64,000 bases of DNA, from contig NZ_JAMXWM010000011.1 of NCBI RefSeq assembly GCF_024125445.1, positions 56,751 to 120,750 on the forward strand. The letters are read 5' to 3'. Origin of the DNA: Sporolactobacillus shoreicorticis (lineage in GTDB: Bacteria > Bacillota > Bacilli > Bacillales > Sporolactobacillaceae). Position numbers and translations under genes: made by a program. Within the stretch, counting starts at the first letter, position 1; each line of letters opens with the position of its first letter. A model generated the notes under the pieces. That model did not search any database and was not told where the DNA came from. It saw nothing but the letters and a program-made list of their open reading frames with translations. This document shows positions 18,818 through 29,700 of this stretch, one piece after another.

Positions 18818-20227
18818 ATGGTAGTAGGGGAATTTACCACAGAAGTAGATACGGTTGTCATTGGGGCAGGTCCGGGCGGTTATGTCGCGGCTATTCGCGC
18901 TGCTCAATTGGGACAAAAAGTTATTGTCATTGAAAAAGAGCATGTTGGGGGTGTCTGCCTGAATGTCGGCTGCATCCCTTCAAAGGCACTGATATCAGCG
19001 AGCCACCGTTTTGAACAAATGAATCATTCTGAAGCTTATGGCATCAAGGCGGAAAACGTAACAATTGATTTTCTTAAAGTACAGGAGTGGAAAGGTTCGG
19101 TTGTGGAGCGGTTGACCGGCGGTGTGAAAGGACTTTTTAAGGCGCACGGGATTGAACTTGTCGAAGGCGAGGCTTTGTTCGTTGATACGGACGTGGTTCG
19201 TGTGAACCATGGCTATGAGTCGGCACGCTATAAGTTTAATCACTGCATTATTGCGACGGGCTCAAGTGCGATCGAAATACCTGGTTTTAAATGGAGTGAT
19301 CGCGTGCTTTCATCGACCGGAGCACTTGCTTTAAAAGAAATTCCTAAAAAAATGGTCGTTATCGGCGGCGGTTATATTGGGATTGAATTGAGTTCGGCAT
19401 TTGCGGGATTCGGTACCGAAGTTGTTATTCTTGAGGGAACGCCATCCATTCTTCCTGCGTTTGAAAAACGTTTGATCGCTCCTGTAAAGAAGAAACTGAA
19501 GCAAAAAGGAGTGACCGTTTACACCAATGCACTTGCCAAAGGCGTAGATGAATCGGCAAACGGTGTTTCGGTGACTGCTGAAGTGAAGGGCAAAGCACAA
19601 GTTTTTGATGCGGATTATGTGATGGTGACCGTCGGGCGCCGCTCAAACACAAAGGATCTTGGTCTGGACTTGGCGGGCGTTGAATTAGCGGAACGCGGGT
19701 TAATCAAGGTTGACAAACAAGGCAAGACGACGAACGAAAAAATTTATGCGATCGGCGATATCGTAGCGGGGTTAGCACTTGCTCATAAAGCGTCTTACGA
19801 GGGGAAAATTGCTGCTGAAGCGATAAGCGGAGAAGCATCTGAAGTTGATTATCGCGCGATGCCGGCCGTCGTTTTCTCTGATCCGGAAATTGCCTCTGTC
19901 GGATTATCTGAGGAGGAGGCTGTCAAAGAAGGTTATGAAGTAAAATCCGGCCAGTTCCCTTTTGCCGCAAATGGGCGCGCACTCTCGCTCGGCGAATCGG
20001 ACGGTTTCTTGAAGATCGTTTCCCGTGCCTCAGACGGGCTCGTGCTTGGTGCTCAGATTGTCGGAACCAGTGCCAGCGATATGATCGCAGAATTCGGTTT
20101 GGCGATTGAATCAGGAATGACGGTTGAGGATATCGCACTAACGATCCATGCACATCCGACATTAGGCGAGATTGCAATGGAAGCGGCGGATGTGGTCCTC
20201 GGTCATCCAATTCATATTGCAAAATAA
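18818..20227 (+). CDS. pdhD: Dihydrolipoyl dehydrogenase (PDH E3)
   Basis: A 469-residue FAD disulfide oxidoreductase reoxidising lipoamide with NAD+. FAD loop GAGPGG (16-21), redox pair C47/C52 in [18 protein letters not shown] loop GGGYIG in the centre and C-terminal HPTLGE catalytic His-Glu are all present. ATG lies 2 nt after the pdhC stop, following TTGGAGGGG. Last gene of the operon before a strong terminator; it may also serve other 2-oxoacid complexes. Confidence 0.97.
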   Translation: MVVGEFTTEVDTVVIGAGPGGYVAAIRAAQLGQKVIVIEKEHVGGVCLNVGCIPSKALISASHRFEQMNHSEAYGIKAENVTIDFLKVQEWKGSVVERLTGGVKGLFKAHGIELVEGEALFVDTDVVRVNHGYESARYKFNHCIIATGSSAIEIPGFKWSDRVLSSTGALALKEIPKKMVVIGGGYIGIELSSAFAGFGTEVVILEGTPSILPAFEKRLIAPVKKKLKQKGVTVYTNALAKGVDESANGVSVTAEVKGKAQVFDADYVMVTVGRRSNTKDLGLDLAGVELAERGLIKVDKQGKTTNEKIYAIGDIVAGLALAHKASYEGKIAAEAISGEASEVDYRAMPAVVFSDPEIASVGLSEEEAVKEGYEVKSGQFPFAANGRALSLGESDGFLKIVSRASDGLVLGAQIVGTSASDMIAEFGLAIESGMTVEDIALTIHAHPTLGEIAMEAADVVLGHPIHIAK

Positions 20228-20242
20228 GAGCGGAGACAGTTA

Positions 20243-20280
20243 ACGGCCTGAGTTCCATCGGGGTACTCAGGCCGTTTTGT
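20243..20280 (+). terminator. Terminator of the pdh operon
   Basis: Perfect 11-bp stem ACGGCCTGAGT/ACTCAGGCCGT (20243-20275, 11-nt loop) followed by TTTGT. Confidence 0.88.
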
Positions 20281-20297
20281 ACATTATTAACAGATGA

Positions 20298-20948
20298 TCA
20301 AACAGATACTCCGGAGCATGCGCGTGCGAGCATGTAAAGTGGCAGTAAAATGGCAACTTGTTCTTTTAAATAAGCGGTCAGTTCGTCTGCACTTTTCGCT
20401 ATCGCTTCATTTTTCGGGATGACTACACCGCAGAGCAGTTCAGCCTTTTTAAACGTTTTTAAGCGAAGAAACAGTTGACTCAGTTCTTCTTCATTCAGGT
20501 CATGATGAAAGCGGTATTCATCTTTCATATGATCTGCAGACCAGGCATAATCGGCGGGCGTCTGTTTTACGAGTTCCCGAATCCGAGCGAGCAACGCTTC
20601 TCCAAGCTCAGCTTTATCCGGATATTCCTCAATAACGGCCAGCCAGAAGAAAAGGTGCGTCGGCCAAATACCAAATTGGAAATGAGGATGTTTTTTGTAG
20701 CCGCGCTTGTCTTGGGCAATTGCCAGCCATGTGCTGTCCGGCGGATTGACCGTTCGACGCGCATGACGGGCGATATGCGGATAAAATGGCATTTCCGCAT
20801 CAGCACTTTTATTCAAAAACGGGACCAATTGATCAGCTATCCTGCTGAATTTCGGCTGCACATGCTCACGAATTGCGTGCATTCTGTTTTCCAAACCGGG
20901 CAGTTTCATTAGATCAAAATCATGTTTTGTAAAGCCGCTTTGTGACAT
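20298..20948 (-). CDS. yktB: DUF1054 protein, YktB family
   Basis: A 216-residue cytoplasmic protein of the UPF0637/DUF1054 family, no established biochemical function. The family pattern FTKHDFDLMKLPGLENRM, WLAI...KRGYKKHPHFQ and the YRFHHDL motif are recognisable. ATG at 20948 has AAGGAG at 8 nt; an upstream GTG overlaps that SD. Position between pdh and suhB follows B. subtilis, where yktA (next to yktB) is absent here. Confidence 0.85.
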   Translation of the reverse strand: MSQSGFTKHDFDLMKLPGLENRMHAIREHVQPKFSRIADQLVPFLNKSADAEMPFYPHIARHARRTVNPPDSTWLAIAQDKRGYKKHPHFQFGIWPTHLFFWLAVIEEYPDKAELGEALLARIRELVKQTPADYAWSADHMKDEYRFHHDLNEEELSQLFLRLKTFKKAELLCGVVIPKNEAIAKSADELTAYLKEQVAILLPLYMLARACSGVSV

Positions 20949-21164
20949 TGTGTCCACTCCTTATACGGTTGATTTCTTTATCATAGTGTACCACAGTCTT
21001 GTAAGCAAAAATGGGTTTGTCACTTTTCAAGAACAGTGATTTTTATGGCAATACGCACGCTCTTTCAGCATAAACTAAAGAAACAACATCAATCGTTCAG
21101 CTAAAAAGAATGGAAACAAAGAACCCTCTTTTTGAACTAAAACTGAAGGGATGTGGCATCCGCC

Positions 21165-21353
21165 ATGAAACAGATCAGTCAGACTCTGAGCAGGAAGGAT
21201 GCGGAACGAAGAATTCCTCAAGTGCGTCATGCAATCGATCAGGAACTGACCTTACTGCATAAAGCATTAATCAAAAAGGATGACAAAACAATCCATCAAT
21301 GCAAACAAAAGCTCGAAGTTCTTCGCCGGGAAATGCTGCTTCTCGAAATATAA
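21165..21353 (+). CDS. Small hypothetical protein (ykzI position)
   Basis: About 62 residues, highly charged and probably a helical hairpin (RKDAERRIPQVRHAIDQELT then KQKLEVLRREMLLLEI). No catalytic motif. Position between yktB and suhB is that of B. subtilis ykzI, and the helical Lys/Glu composition is similar; I did not confirm homology. The start is uncertain: ATG 21165 has an SD-like AAGGG at an overlong distance, and GTG 21153 is too close to it. Confidence 0.55.
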   Translation: MKQISQTLSRKDAERRIPQVRHAIDQELTLLHKALIKKDDKTIHQCKQKLEVLRREMLLLEI

Positions 21354-21404
21354 TTAAAGAGAGATTTGTATTTTTTGCTCCTAATAATGAGCGCGTTCAG
21401 CGTG

Positions 21405-21437
21405 ATCACTGCCTGCCGAGGCGGTGATTTTTCCTTT
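21405..21437 (+). terminator. Terminator after the ykzI-like gene
   Basis: Ten-bp stem ATCACTGCCT/AGGCGGTGAT with a GCCG loop (21405-21428, one wobble) followed by TTTTCCTTTTT. Confidence 0.8.
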
Positions 21438-21510
21438 TTAACTCAAATGATGTACTATTATTTTAATGAATGCATTATTAGATGAACGTGCAGGAACGGA
21501 GTGACAACAG

Positions 21511-22341
21511 ATGATCAATAGAGACTGGGCGGCTCTTGAAGAAGAAGTGACCAGTTGGATTAAAGAAGCGGCAAGCCAATTACGTGAGTCATTAACCAAA
21601 CCACTTGAAATTAGTGAAAAAAGCGCTCATAACGATCTCGTAACGAATATGGATCGGTCGATTGAACGCTTCCTGATCGGAAAAATCAGAACTGCTTATC
21701 CTGACGACAAGATTATTTCTGAAGAGGGATACGGAGACGGAGTAAAAAATAAGCATGGCGTTTTGTGGCTTCTCGATCCGATTGATGGTACCTTGAACTT
21801 CGTGATGCAGAAACGCTTTTTTGCTATATCAATCGGTATTTATGAAAATGGGCACGGAAGAGCCGCCTTCATTTATGATGTTATGGCTGATGAATTATTT
21901 CATTGCATCTCAGGCAGCGGAGCTTATCAAAATACAAGGAAATTGTCTGCTCTTACAGAAGTTGCCATTGACGATGCACTGATTGATCTCAGCCCAACGT
22001 GGTTGAAACCGAATCGCAGAATTCATGAAGAAATAATGACCGACATTGTCAGGCGCAGCAGTGGAACTCGTGCTTACGGCGCGGCATCTCTGGAACTTGC
22101 TTATGTCGCGGCAGGTTATTTGGATGCCTATTTCACAATGCGGCTATCGCCATGGGATTATGGGGCAGGTCTAATACTTATAGGAGAAGTCGGTGGTCAC
22201 TATTCAAGAGCAGACGGCACACCTATTGATATTTTGACGAAACAGTCTGTGCTTGCTGCTCGTCCCGGTCTGCATGAATATATGACCAGTCATATTTGTG
22301 AACAAGTGAATCATGGCAGATTTATCAGCGAACCTAGATAA
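21511..22341 (+). CDS. suhB: Inositol-1-monophosphatase family protein
   Basis: A 276-residue Mg2+-dependent, Li+-sensitive phosphatase fold (YktC/SuhB). Motif A DPIDGTLNF and motif B WDYGAG with metal-binding aspartates are intact, as is the first metal glutamate in ISEEGYG. Typical substrates are inositol phosphates or other small phosphoesters. ATG follows GGAGTGAC. It runs close to convergent ylaF. Which phosphate ester it uses here cannot be determined. Confidence 0.92.
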   Translation: MINRDWAALEEEVTSWIKEAASQLRESLTKPLEISEKSAHNDLVTNMDRSIERFLIGKIRTAYPDDKIISEEGYGDGVKNKHGVLWLLDPIDGTLNFVMQKRFFAISIGIYENGHGRAAFIYDVMADELFHCISGSGAYQNTRKLSALTEVAIDDALIDLSPTWLKPNRRIHEEIMTDIVRRSSGTRAYGAASLELAYVAAGYLDAYFTMRLSPWDYGAGLILIGEVGGHYSRADGTPIDILTKQSVLAARPGLHEYMTSHICEQVNHGRFISEPR

Positions 22342-22350
22342 TTCTGTGTT

Positions 22351-22539
22351 TTATTGCTGCTTGCGTGTGTCGCTTTTTTGCTGCACAGCCTTTAGCAAAA
22401 AGCCGAGCCACATAAAAAGAATGACGGCAAATGCGCAGAGCAAAGTGAACAGCGGACGTGCGAAAACCATTCCTGTAACGATGCCGACCAGACTCATTGC
22501 GACCAGAAAAATAAGTGAATATAGGGACATGCGGTACAT
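22351..22539 (-). CDS. ylaF: Small membrane protein YlaF (DUF5325)
   Basis: A 62-residue protein with two hydrophobic segments separated by VFARPLF and a Lys/Gln-rich cytoplasmic tail. Length and position between suhB and typA match B. subtilis YlaF, function unknown. Start ATG at 22539 follows AAGAGGTGATTAC; the longer frame begins without an SD. Transcribed opposite to suhB and typA. Confidence 0.7.
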   Translation of the reverse strand: MYRMSLYSLIFLVAMSLVGIVTGMVFARPLFTLLCAFAVILFMWLGFLLKAVQQKSDTRKQQ

Positions 22540-22667
22540 GTAATCACCTCTTAAAGATATGATAAAGGTATTCGGAAAAAAGCACAAAGAAAATGAAAAG
22601 ATGAAATTAATTTTCAACAGTCACAGAAAAAATTGACAACTAACGGGTGCTTGTGAGAGAATAATTT

Positions 22668-22694
22668 GCATGTGTAGTTTCGACTACCTCATGC
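22668..22694 (+). promoter_or_regulatory. 5' leader hairpin of typA with TTCG tetraloop
   Basis: Stem GCATG/CATGC then GTAGT-TTCG-ACTAC, with a small internal loop. TTGACA at 22633 lies upstream with a GAGAAT-like -10, so the hairpin would start near the mRNA 5' end. Confidence 0.5.
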
Positions 22695-22730
22695 GAAGTG
22701 ATTGGATATTATGAGGAGAGTACAGAATAA

Positions 22731-24584
22731 ATGACAAAATTTAGGGAAGAATTGCGGAATATCGCGATTATCGCACATGTCGACCACGGTAAAACGACCT
22801 TGGTTGATAAATTGTTGATGCAATCCGGGACATTCCGTAAAAATCAACACATTAATGAACGAGCAATGGATTCAAATGCAATTGAACGGGAACGCGGCAT
22901 TACAATATTGGCGAAGAATACGAGCCTTTCTTACAAAGACCATACAATAAATATTGTGGATACCCCGGGACACGCGGATTTTGGCGGTGAAGTAGAACGA
23001 ATCATGAAAATGGTTGATGGTGTTCTCCTTCTGGTTGACGCTTACGAGGGATGCATGCCGCAGACACGCTTTGTTCTCAAGAAAGCCTTGGAAGAACATT
23101 TGAAGCCGATCGTTGTTGTTAACAAGATTGATAAACCAATGGCTCGTCCTGCAGAAGTTGTAGACGAAGTTATTGATTTGTTTATTGATCTCGGTGCAGA
23201 TGAAGATCAACTGGAATTCCCTGTTGTATATACTTCTGCGGTCAATGGTGTTGCGGGAACAGATCCTGGGCATGTCGATCAGGATATGAGTGTCGTTCTG
23301 GACATGATTCTTAAGTATGCGCCGGCACCGATTGATAATCGTGATGAAAGTCTTCAATTCCAAGTAACGATGCTTGATTACAACGATTATATCGGACGCA
23401 TCGGCATTGGCCGTATTTACCGCGGCAAAATTAGGGTTGGTGAAGAAGCCGTTTTGGTTAAAAATGGCGGAGAAAATGTTGAAAAATTTCGCATTACGAA
23501 GCTTTTCGGCTACCATGCGCTGAAGAGAATGGAGATTGAAGAAGCGTGCTCAGGTGACATCATTGCAATTACTGGTGTATCTGATATTGATATCGGCGAT
23601 ACGATTAATGATGTGGATAAGGTCGATCCTTTAGCTCCACTGAGAATTGATGAACCAACTTTGAAAATGACATTTCTTCCGAATACGAGTCCTTTTGCAG
23701 GTCAAGAGGGTGATTACGTTACCAGCAGAAAGATTGAGGATCGTCTGTTGGCAGAAATGGAACGCGACGTCAGCTTGAAGGTAGAATCAGCATCGGATTC
23801 TCATGACTCATGGGTTGTCTCCGGACGTGGAGAACTTCATCTGTCTATTTTGATCGAAACGATGAGGCGTGAGGGCTATGAACTGTCAGTTTCAAAACCA
23901 AGCGTTATCACAAAAGAAATTGATGGTAAACTTTGCGAACCTTATGAATCAGTTCAAATCGATGTTCCAGAAGAATACGTGGGCGCAGTTATTGAATCTA
24001 TGGGTAAGCGCAAGGCTGAACTTAAAGATATGAGGCAGGAACAGCCGGGTCAAACACGTTTGACTTTTATGATTCCTTCTCGCGGCCTTATCGGTTATAA
24101 CCGTCAATTTATGGCCGATACTCGCGGCTACGGTATCTTAAACCATACTTTTGATCACTTTGCGCCATTCATCAAGGAAGAAATCGGCGGACGCCGCAAT
24201 GGGGTGCTCGTATCAATGGATCAGGGTCAGACAACGGCCTATTCCCTTGCTGCACTTGAAGATCGCGGCGAGATGTTTGTCGGACCCGGTGTCAATGTTT
24301 ACGAAGGTATGATTGTCGGTGAACACAACCGTGAAAACGATTTGACGGTTAACGTTACAAGAGCAAAGCATGCGTCAAATGTGCGGTCGTCAAATAAGGA
24401 TCAAACGGTGACATTGAAGGAAGCACGCAAAATGTCGCTGGAAGATTCGCTCTCTTATTTGAATGACGACGAATATTGTGAAATCACACCAAAGAGTGTG
24501 CGTATGCGCAAAAAAATCTTGAATAAGGGCGAACGCGAACGCTTCGAAAGACGCGGGAGCAAGATTCCTAAGTTTAATGGCTGA
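22731..24584 (+). CDS. typA: Ribosome-associated translational GTPase TypA/BipA
   Basis: A 617-residue EF-G-like GTPase that acts on ribosome assembly under stress such as cold. G1 AHVDHGKTT (15-23), G3 DTPGHADF, G4 NKID are present, then domains II, III and V and the BipA-specific C-terminal domain containing SRGLIGYN and [11 protein letters not shown]. Start ATG follows GAGGAGAG. Stop TGA is immediately followed by in-frame TAA, and both lie in the terminator stem. Confidence 0.97.
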   Translation: MTKFREELRNIAIIAHVDHGKTTLVDKLLMQSGTFRKNQHINERAMDSNAIERERGITILAKNTSLSYKDHTINIVDTPGHADFGGEVERIMKMVDGVLLLVDAYEGCMPQTRFVLKKALEEHLKPIVVVNKIDKPMARPAEVVDEVIDLFIDLGADEDQLEFPVVYTSAVNGVAGTDPGHVDQDMSVVLDMILKYAPAPIDNRDESLQFQVTMLDYNDYIGRIGIGRIYRGKIRVGEEAVLVKNGGENVEKFRITKLFGYHALKRMEIEEACSGDIIAITGVSDIDIGDTINDVDKVDPLAPLRIDEPTLKMTFLPNTSPFAGQEGDYVTSRKIEDRLLAEMERDVSLKVESASDSHDSWVVSGRGELHLSILIETMRREGYELSVSKPSVITKEIDGKLCEPYESVQIDVPEEYVGAVIESMGKRKAELKDMRQEQPGQTRLTFMIPSRGLIGYNRQFMADTRGYGILNHTFDHFAPFIKEEIGGRRNGVLVSMDQGQTTAYSLAALEDRGEMFVGPGVNVYEGMIVGEHNRENDLTVNVTRAKHASNVRSSNKDQTVTLKEARKMSLEDSLSYLNDDEYCEITPKSVRMRKKILNKGERERFERRGSKIPKFNG

Positions 24585-24619
24585 TAAAAACACTTGGCTC
24601 AGCCAAGTGTTTTTATCAG
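24581..24619 (+). terminator. Terminator of typA (18-bp perfect inverted repeat)
   Basis: Arms 24581-24598 and 24602-24619 are perfectly complementary around TCA; the right arm contains GTGTTTTT. The typA stop codon is within the left arm. Confidence 0.85.
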
Positions 24620-24663
24620 TGCTTCTTATCTTTTCTTTATCGCTTGTTTGTACAGAAAAGAAT

Positions 24664-24708
24664 AAAAAACGTCTGCAGGCCTCAATCGGAGGCTCGGACG
24701 CTTTTTTA
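24664..24708. terminator. Bidirectional terminator near the end of ylaI
   Basis: Stem CGTC..GCCTC/GAGGC..GACG (24670-24700) flanked by A6 on the left and CTTTTTT on the right, so it works in both directions. It should end ylaI transcription. Confidence 0.7.
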
Positions 24709-24711
24709 TTG

Positions 24712-24927
24712 TCAATCAAGGTGCTTTGTTTTCTTTTTTCCCTCATTAACCGGGAGGTGCAAAGTGAATTTTCCGGTTGCCCAGCGTGCTCGTGTTCGCT
24801 CACTGATTCTCTTATTGCAGGTGTCGCATAAATAAGTATGAATCGGCCTGTTCCTGAGACGCTTCGCAATCATGGATTGATCATCAAGCCGGCATATCTT
24901 GTCACATAGTGCGCATTTTACTTGCAT
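24712..24927 (-). CDS. ylaI: Zinc-ribbon-like protein YlaI (DUF2197)
   Basis: A 71-residue protein with two CxxC pairs, CALCDK and CDTCNK, and the family stretch KRLRNRPIHTYLC, then a basic tail. Probably binds zinc. Start ATG follows AAGGAGGTCTTTTC. It is in the same position as in B. subtilis between typA and ylaN. Function unknown in the family. Confidence 0.88.
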   Translation of the reverse strand: MQVKCALCDKICRLDDQSMIAKRLRNRPIHTYLCDTCNKRISERTRARWATGKFTLHLPVNEGKKKTKHLD

Positions 24928-25095
24928 GAAAAGACCTCCTTAGGCATAGTATAACAGGTTTTATAAATGCATGTGAGGCATGGGTGATTCGATTAAAACC
25001 ATTTCTGGATCATGACTGTGATTAATCTTGCATTTTAGCATAACAGAGGGTAAGATAAAAATTAGGCAAGTAAATTGAGACAAGGGGGGAGCAGG

Positions 25096-25377
25096 ATGTC
25101 AGTCGAAATAAAAATAGGCAAACGGGAAAAAGCCTATGAATTGTTGCAGGCCGACGCACAGAAAATTCTGAAGCTGATAGGGGTACAAATGGATAATTTG
25201 ACAATGCCCCAATGCCCCCTGTATGAAGAAGTATTGGATACTCAAATGTTTGGTTTGTCCCGCGAAATTGATTTCGCGGTTCGCTTAGGCGTTGTTCGTG
25301 CGGATGAGGGAAAAGAACTGCTTAGCTCGCTTGAACGGCAGGTTTCCGCACTTCATGAAGCATCGACACGAAAATAA
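25096..25377 (+). CDS. ylaN: YlaN family protein (UPF0358)
   Basis: A 93-residue protein nearly identical to B. subtilis YlaN in its central block ([20 protein letters not shown] and [20 protein letters not shown]). YlaN is linked to iron homeostasis, acting on Fur in recent B. subtilis/S. aureus work, and is needed under iron limitation. Start ATG 25096 follows AGGGGGGAGC; an upstream in-frame start is excluded. Single gene with its own terminator. Confidence 0.93.
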   Translation: MSVEIKIGKREKAYELLQADAQKILKLIGVQMDNLTMPQCPLYEEVLDTQMFGLSREIDFAVRLGVVRADEGKELLSSLERQVSALHEASTRK

Positions 25378-25387
25378 ACCTATTTTG

Positions 25388-25431
25388 CTCAAACTTGAAG
25401 CCTGTTTATTGGCGTAGTTTGGGCTTTTTTA
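25388..25431 (+). terminator. Terminator of ylaN
   Basis: CAAACT...GCC paired with GGC..AGTTTG and followed by GGGCTTTTTT; imperfect stem. Confidence 0.6.
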
Positions 25432-25575
25432 TCGAACAAACGCAAAACTGCTCTGTTTTCTAATGGAGAGGTTTCGTGCCGGTTAACATGAAGGCGAACA
25501 GACAAATTTTTATACGTGCAGCCCTATGAAAAGGTATCCCAAATGTTACGATAATGGATCAGATAGGTGGATCTC

Positions 25576-26712
25576 ATGTTGAAAAAGCTGTTGCATCATT
25601 ATGATTATTCTTTGCTTGCAGTCATGCTGCTTTTGGTGGGCTTCGGCTTGATCATGGTTTACAGTGCAGGTTCGGTGTGGGCAAGACTTTTTTTTGAGAC
25701 GCCGCAGCCGCCTAGCTATTTTTTTATTCATCAGTTAATGTGGTTTCTTCTGGCGGTTCCAGTTGGCATTTTCGGTCTGATTTTTCCTTATCAGGCCTAC
25801 CGCAAACTAGTCAAACCGATGATTATCCTATCTCTTGGTTTGCTCTTTTTGCTTTTCACGTTGGGAAATACAGTTAATAATGCGCAGTCATGGTTTCATT
25901 TAGGTTCATTCAATATCCAGCCGGCAGAGCTTGTAAAAATCACTGTAATTATGTATTTAGCATCGGTCTTTTCAAATAAGCAGCATGTCATTTCTGATTT
26001 TAAGACGTCAGTACTTCCACCGCTTATTGTTGTTATTGCTTACTTCTGCATGATTGCTGCTCAGCCTGACTTTGGTACGGCCATGATTCTGATCTCCATT
26101 GCAACGGTGATGGTACTTTGCGCAGGTCTTAGGGCAAAACACTTAATGTTTTTGGGTGGAATCGCCGCAGTTTTTGTCCTGCTTTTTTATAATAAATTTT
26201 TAAGCAGTAATCAATTAGGGCGATTTACTGCTGCATATGATCCTTTTTCAGATGCTGACAAGACAGGGCGGCAACTGATTAATTCATATATAGCCATTGC
26301 ATCAGGCGGGTTTAACGGAAGAGGGCTCGGGCATAGCATTGAAAAAACAGGATTTCTTCCTGAACCGCAGACGGACTTTATTATTTCAATCATCGGAGAA
26401 GAACTCGGTTTGTTGGGAATCTTATTTGTAGTCTTTTGTCTTGCCTATCTGGTGTTTAAGGGTTTTGTGACTGCAATTCGATGTAAGGATGTGTTTGGCA
26501 GTCTGCTTGCAATCGGTATTTCCAGCATGCTGGCAATTCAAACAATTGTCAATCTAGGCGCTGCTACCGGATTGCTGCCGATTACAGGTGTAACATTGCC
26601 GTTTGTAAGCTATGGTGGTTCGTCATTGATTATGATGGTCTTCTCTATATGCGTTTTAATAAACATTTCTGCATTTGTTAATATGAAAAGATCGAACAGC
26701 CAATTAGATTAG
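25576..26712 (+). CDS. ftsW: Septal peptidoglycan glycosyltransferase FtsW
   Basis: SEDS-family lipid II polymerase of 378 residues with ten predicted membrane helices. Conserved LIMVYSAGS, QPDFGTAMIL, EPQTDFIISIIGEELG and TLPFVSYGGSS blocks are present. It lies immediately before pycA, where B. subtilis has vegetative ftsW (YlaO), while the second SEDS gene in the window is spoVE. Start ATG at 25576 follows AGGTGG; a GTG in that SD is rejected. Works with PBP2B at the division septum. Confidence 0.9.
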   Translation: MLKKLLHHYDYSLLAVMLLLVGFGLIMVYSAGSVWARLFFETPQPPSYFFIHQLMWFLLAVPVGIFGLIFPYQAYRKLVKPMIILSLGLLFLLFTLGNTVNNAQSWFHLGSFNIQPAELVKITVIMYLASVFSNKQHVISDFKTSVLPPLIVVIAYFCMIAAQPDFGTAMILISIATVMVLCAGLRAKHLMFLGGIAAVFVLLFYNKFLSSNQLGRFTAAYDPFSDADKTGRQLINSYIAIASGGFNGRGLGHSIEKTGFLPEPQTDFIISIIGEELGLLGILFVVFCLAYLVFKGFVTAIRCKDVFGSLLAIGISSMLAIQTIVNLGAATGLLPITGVTLPFVSYGGSSLIMMVFSICVLINISAFVNMKRSNSQLD

Positions 26713-26727
26713 AAGGGGAGAGAGAGA

Positions 26728-29700
26728 ATGTTAAAGCAAAAAATTAAACGATTGTTGATCGCTAACCGGGGTGAAATTGCCATCAGAATTTGCCGCGCCT
26801 GCACGGAACTCGGTATCCGAACGGTTGCCATTTATTCTAAGGAAGACATCAGCTCGTATCATCGTTATAAAGCAGATGAATCTTATCTGGTCGGCCGGGG
26901 GAAAAATCCGATTGAAGCGTATTTAGACATTGAAAGTATTATTGAAGTGGCAAAAGCGCATCATGTTGATGCAATTCATCCTGGTTACGGCTTTCTCTCT
27001 GAAAATGCTGATTTTGCACGGCGCTGCACAGAAGAAGGAATTATTTTTGTTGGACCAAAATCAGAGCATCTGACTACGTTTGGCGATAAAGCAGCGGCAA
27101 GAGAAGCGGCTGTTAATGCGGCTATTCCGGTTATCCCCGGTTCCGGAGGTCCGGTCTCTTCTGTGGATGAAGTGAAAGCATTTGGAAGAACTCACGGTTA
27201 TCCGATTATTATAAAAGCTGTGCTTGGAGGCGGCGGCCGTGGTATGCGGATTGTGCGCAGTGCTCAGGGCGTTGATGAAGCGTACGCGCGGGCAACCTCA
27301 GAAGCAAAGCAGACGTTCGGCAAAGAGGATGTTTACGTTGAAAAATATCTGGACCATCCGCGCCATATCGAAGTTCAAATTATGGCAGATCAGTCCGGAG
27401 AAATTGTTCATCTCTATGAGCGTGACTGTTCGGTGCAGCGGCGCCATCAAAAGGTTGTCGAGGTTGCGCCCAGCCGCGGACTCGGCGAAAAATTACGCCA
27501 TGATATCTGTAATGCGGCCGTTCGATTAATGAAAAGCGTCAATTATCTGAACGCCGGGACTGTGGAGTTTTTAGTGACTCCGTCCGGGGAATTCTATTTT
27601 ATTGAAGTCAACCCGCGTGTTCAAGTGGAACATACAATTACGGAATTAATTACCGGTATCGATATTGTTTCCTCTCAAATCCTTATTGCAGAAGGCTACG
27701 GATTGCACGAAGACCCTGTACTTATTCCGGAACAGAAGGATATCCGTACTTATGGCTATGCGATTCAATGTCGTGTGACAACAGAAGATCCGAGCAATCA
27801 GTTTATGCCGGATACCGGAAAGATTGTCGCTTATCGAAGCGGCGGCGGCTTTGGTGTTCGGCTTGATGCCGGCAATGCCTATACAGGATCAGTTATTACA
27901 CCATATTATGATTCTTTGCTTGTGAAGCTTTCTACTAATGCACGTACATTTAAGAGTGCCGCGGTCAAAATGCTGCGCAACTTGAAGGAATTCCGGATTA
28001 GAGGAATCAAAACAAACATTCCTTTTTTAATAAACGTTGTTCAGCATCCGGAATTTTTAGAGGGCAATGTGTCAACAACCTTTATTGACACTACTCCGGA
28101 ACTTTTTGTATTTAATAAAATCCTTGATCGCGGTACAAAAATGTTGTCCTATATCGGCAACATAACGATTAATGGTTATCCGGGTATTCAAAAAAATAAA
28201 AAGCCTGTTTTTGATGTGCCGCCGATTCCTGATGTTAAATTGTCAGAACCCTTCTCTGGGGGTACAAAGCAGATTCTGGAACAGAAGGGAGCCCAGGGAG
28301 TAGCCGATTGGGTTAAAGCTCAAAAGCAAGTGCTTTTGACGGATACGACGTTCCGTGATGCACATCAAAGCTTGCTCGCTACACGCATGCGGACAAAGGA
28401 TATTATACGCGTTGCAGCGCAAACGGCGCATCTGCTGCCGAATTTGTTCTCAGAAGAAGCATGGGGCGGTGCGACCTTCGATACCTCCTATCGTTTCTTA
28501 AGAGAAGATCCGTGGGAACGGTTGAGCAAAGTAAGAGCGAAAATGCCGAATGTTCTGCTCCAGATGCTGCTTCGCGGTTCCAATGCGGTAGGCTACAAGA
28601 ATTACCCGGATAATTTAATCAAGGCATTTGTCAAAGAAGCAGCAAAGCATGGTGTCGATGTCTTTCGCGTGTTTGACAGTTTAAACTGGCTTGACGGTAT
28701 GCGTGTCGCTCTGGATGCGGTTATTGAAAGTGGAAAAATTGCCGAAGGAACGATTTGCTACACAGGCGATATTTTGGATATGTCGCGGACAAAATACAAT
28801 TTGGATTATTATAAAAAAATGGCGAGAGATTTAGAGGCTGCCGGAGCACATATTCTTGGAATTAAGGATATGGCCGGTCTTCTTAAGCCGGAAGCAGCTT
28901 ATCGACTGATTTCAGAATTAAAGGATACAATTTCACTTCCAATTCATTTGCATACACATGATACGAGCGGTAACGGCATCTATACTTATGTTCGGGCAAT
29001 CGACGCCGGTGTTGATATTGTCGATGTTGCCGTTGAAGCAATGGCCGGTATGACTTCTCAACCAAGCGTAAACTCTTTATATTACGCGCTCGGTGCCAAT
29101 GATCGGAAACCGGACATTGATATCAATGCATTGGAATCTCTGAGTCATTATTGGGAAAAAGTACGGCACTATTATTTCCCATTTGAAAGCGGCATGAAAA
29201 CATCGAATGCAGAAATTTATAAGCTTGAAATGCCGGGCGGACAATACAGCAATCTGCGCCAGCAAGCAATCGCCGTTGGACTTGGTGACCGTTTTGAAGA
29301 GGTAAAGGATATGTATCGCCGTGTTAATCTTCTATTCGGCGATATTGTCAAAGTAACTCCATCTTCTAAAGTTGTCGGCGATATGACACTCTACATGGTA
29401 CAGAATCATTTGAATGAAGATAGTATCTATGAAAAAGGGCAAACGCTTGATTTCCCTAATTCAGTAGTAAACTTCTTTATTGGCGAATTAGGTCAGCCTT
29501 ACCAAGGGTTTCCAAAAGAATTGCAGCGCATTATTCTTAAGGGCAAGCAACCATTGACAGATCGTCCGGGCAAGCATCTTGAACCGATTAATTTCGCGGA
29601 TATCCAAGCGCGATTGGAAGAAAAATTTGAACGTAAGTTTAAATTTCATGAAGTTTTATCTGCGGCGCTTTATCCGAAAGTTTACACAGACTATCTGCAT

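Noticed and set aside
22872..23516. 214-codon antisense ORF in typA
   Set aside because: Shadow of a highly conserved coding strand; no SD or family match.
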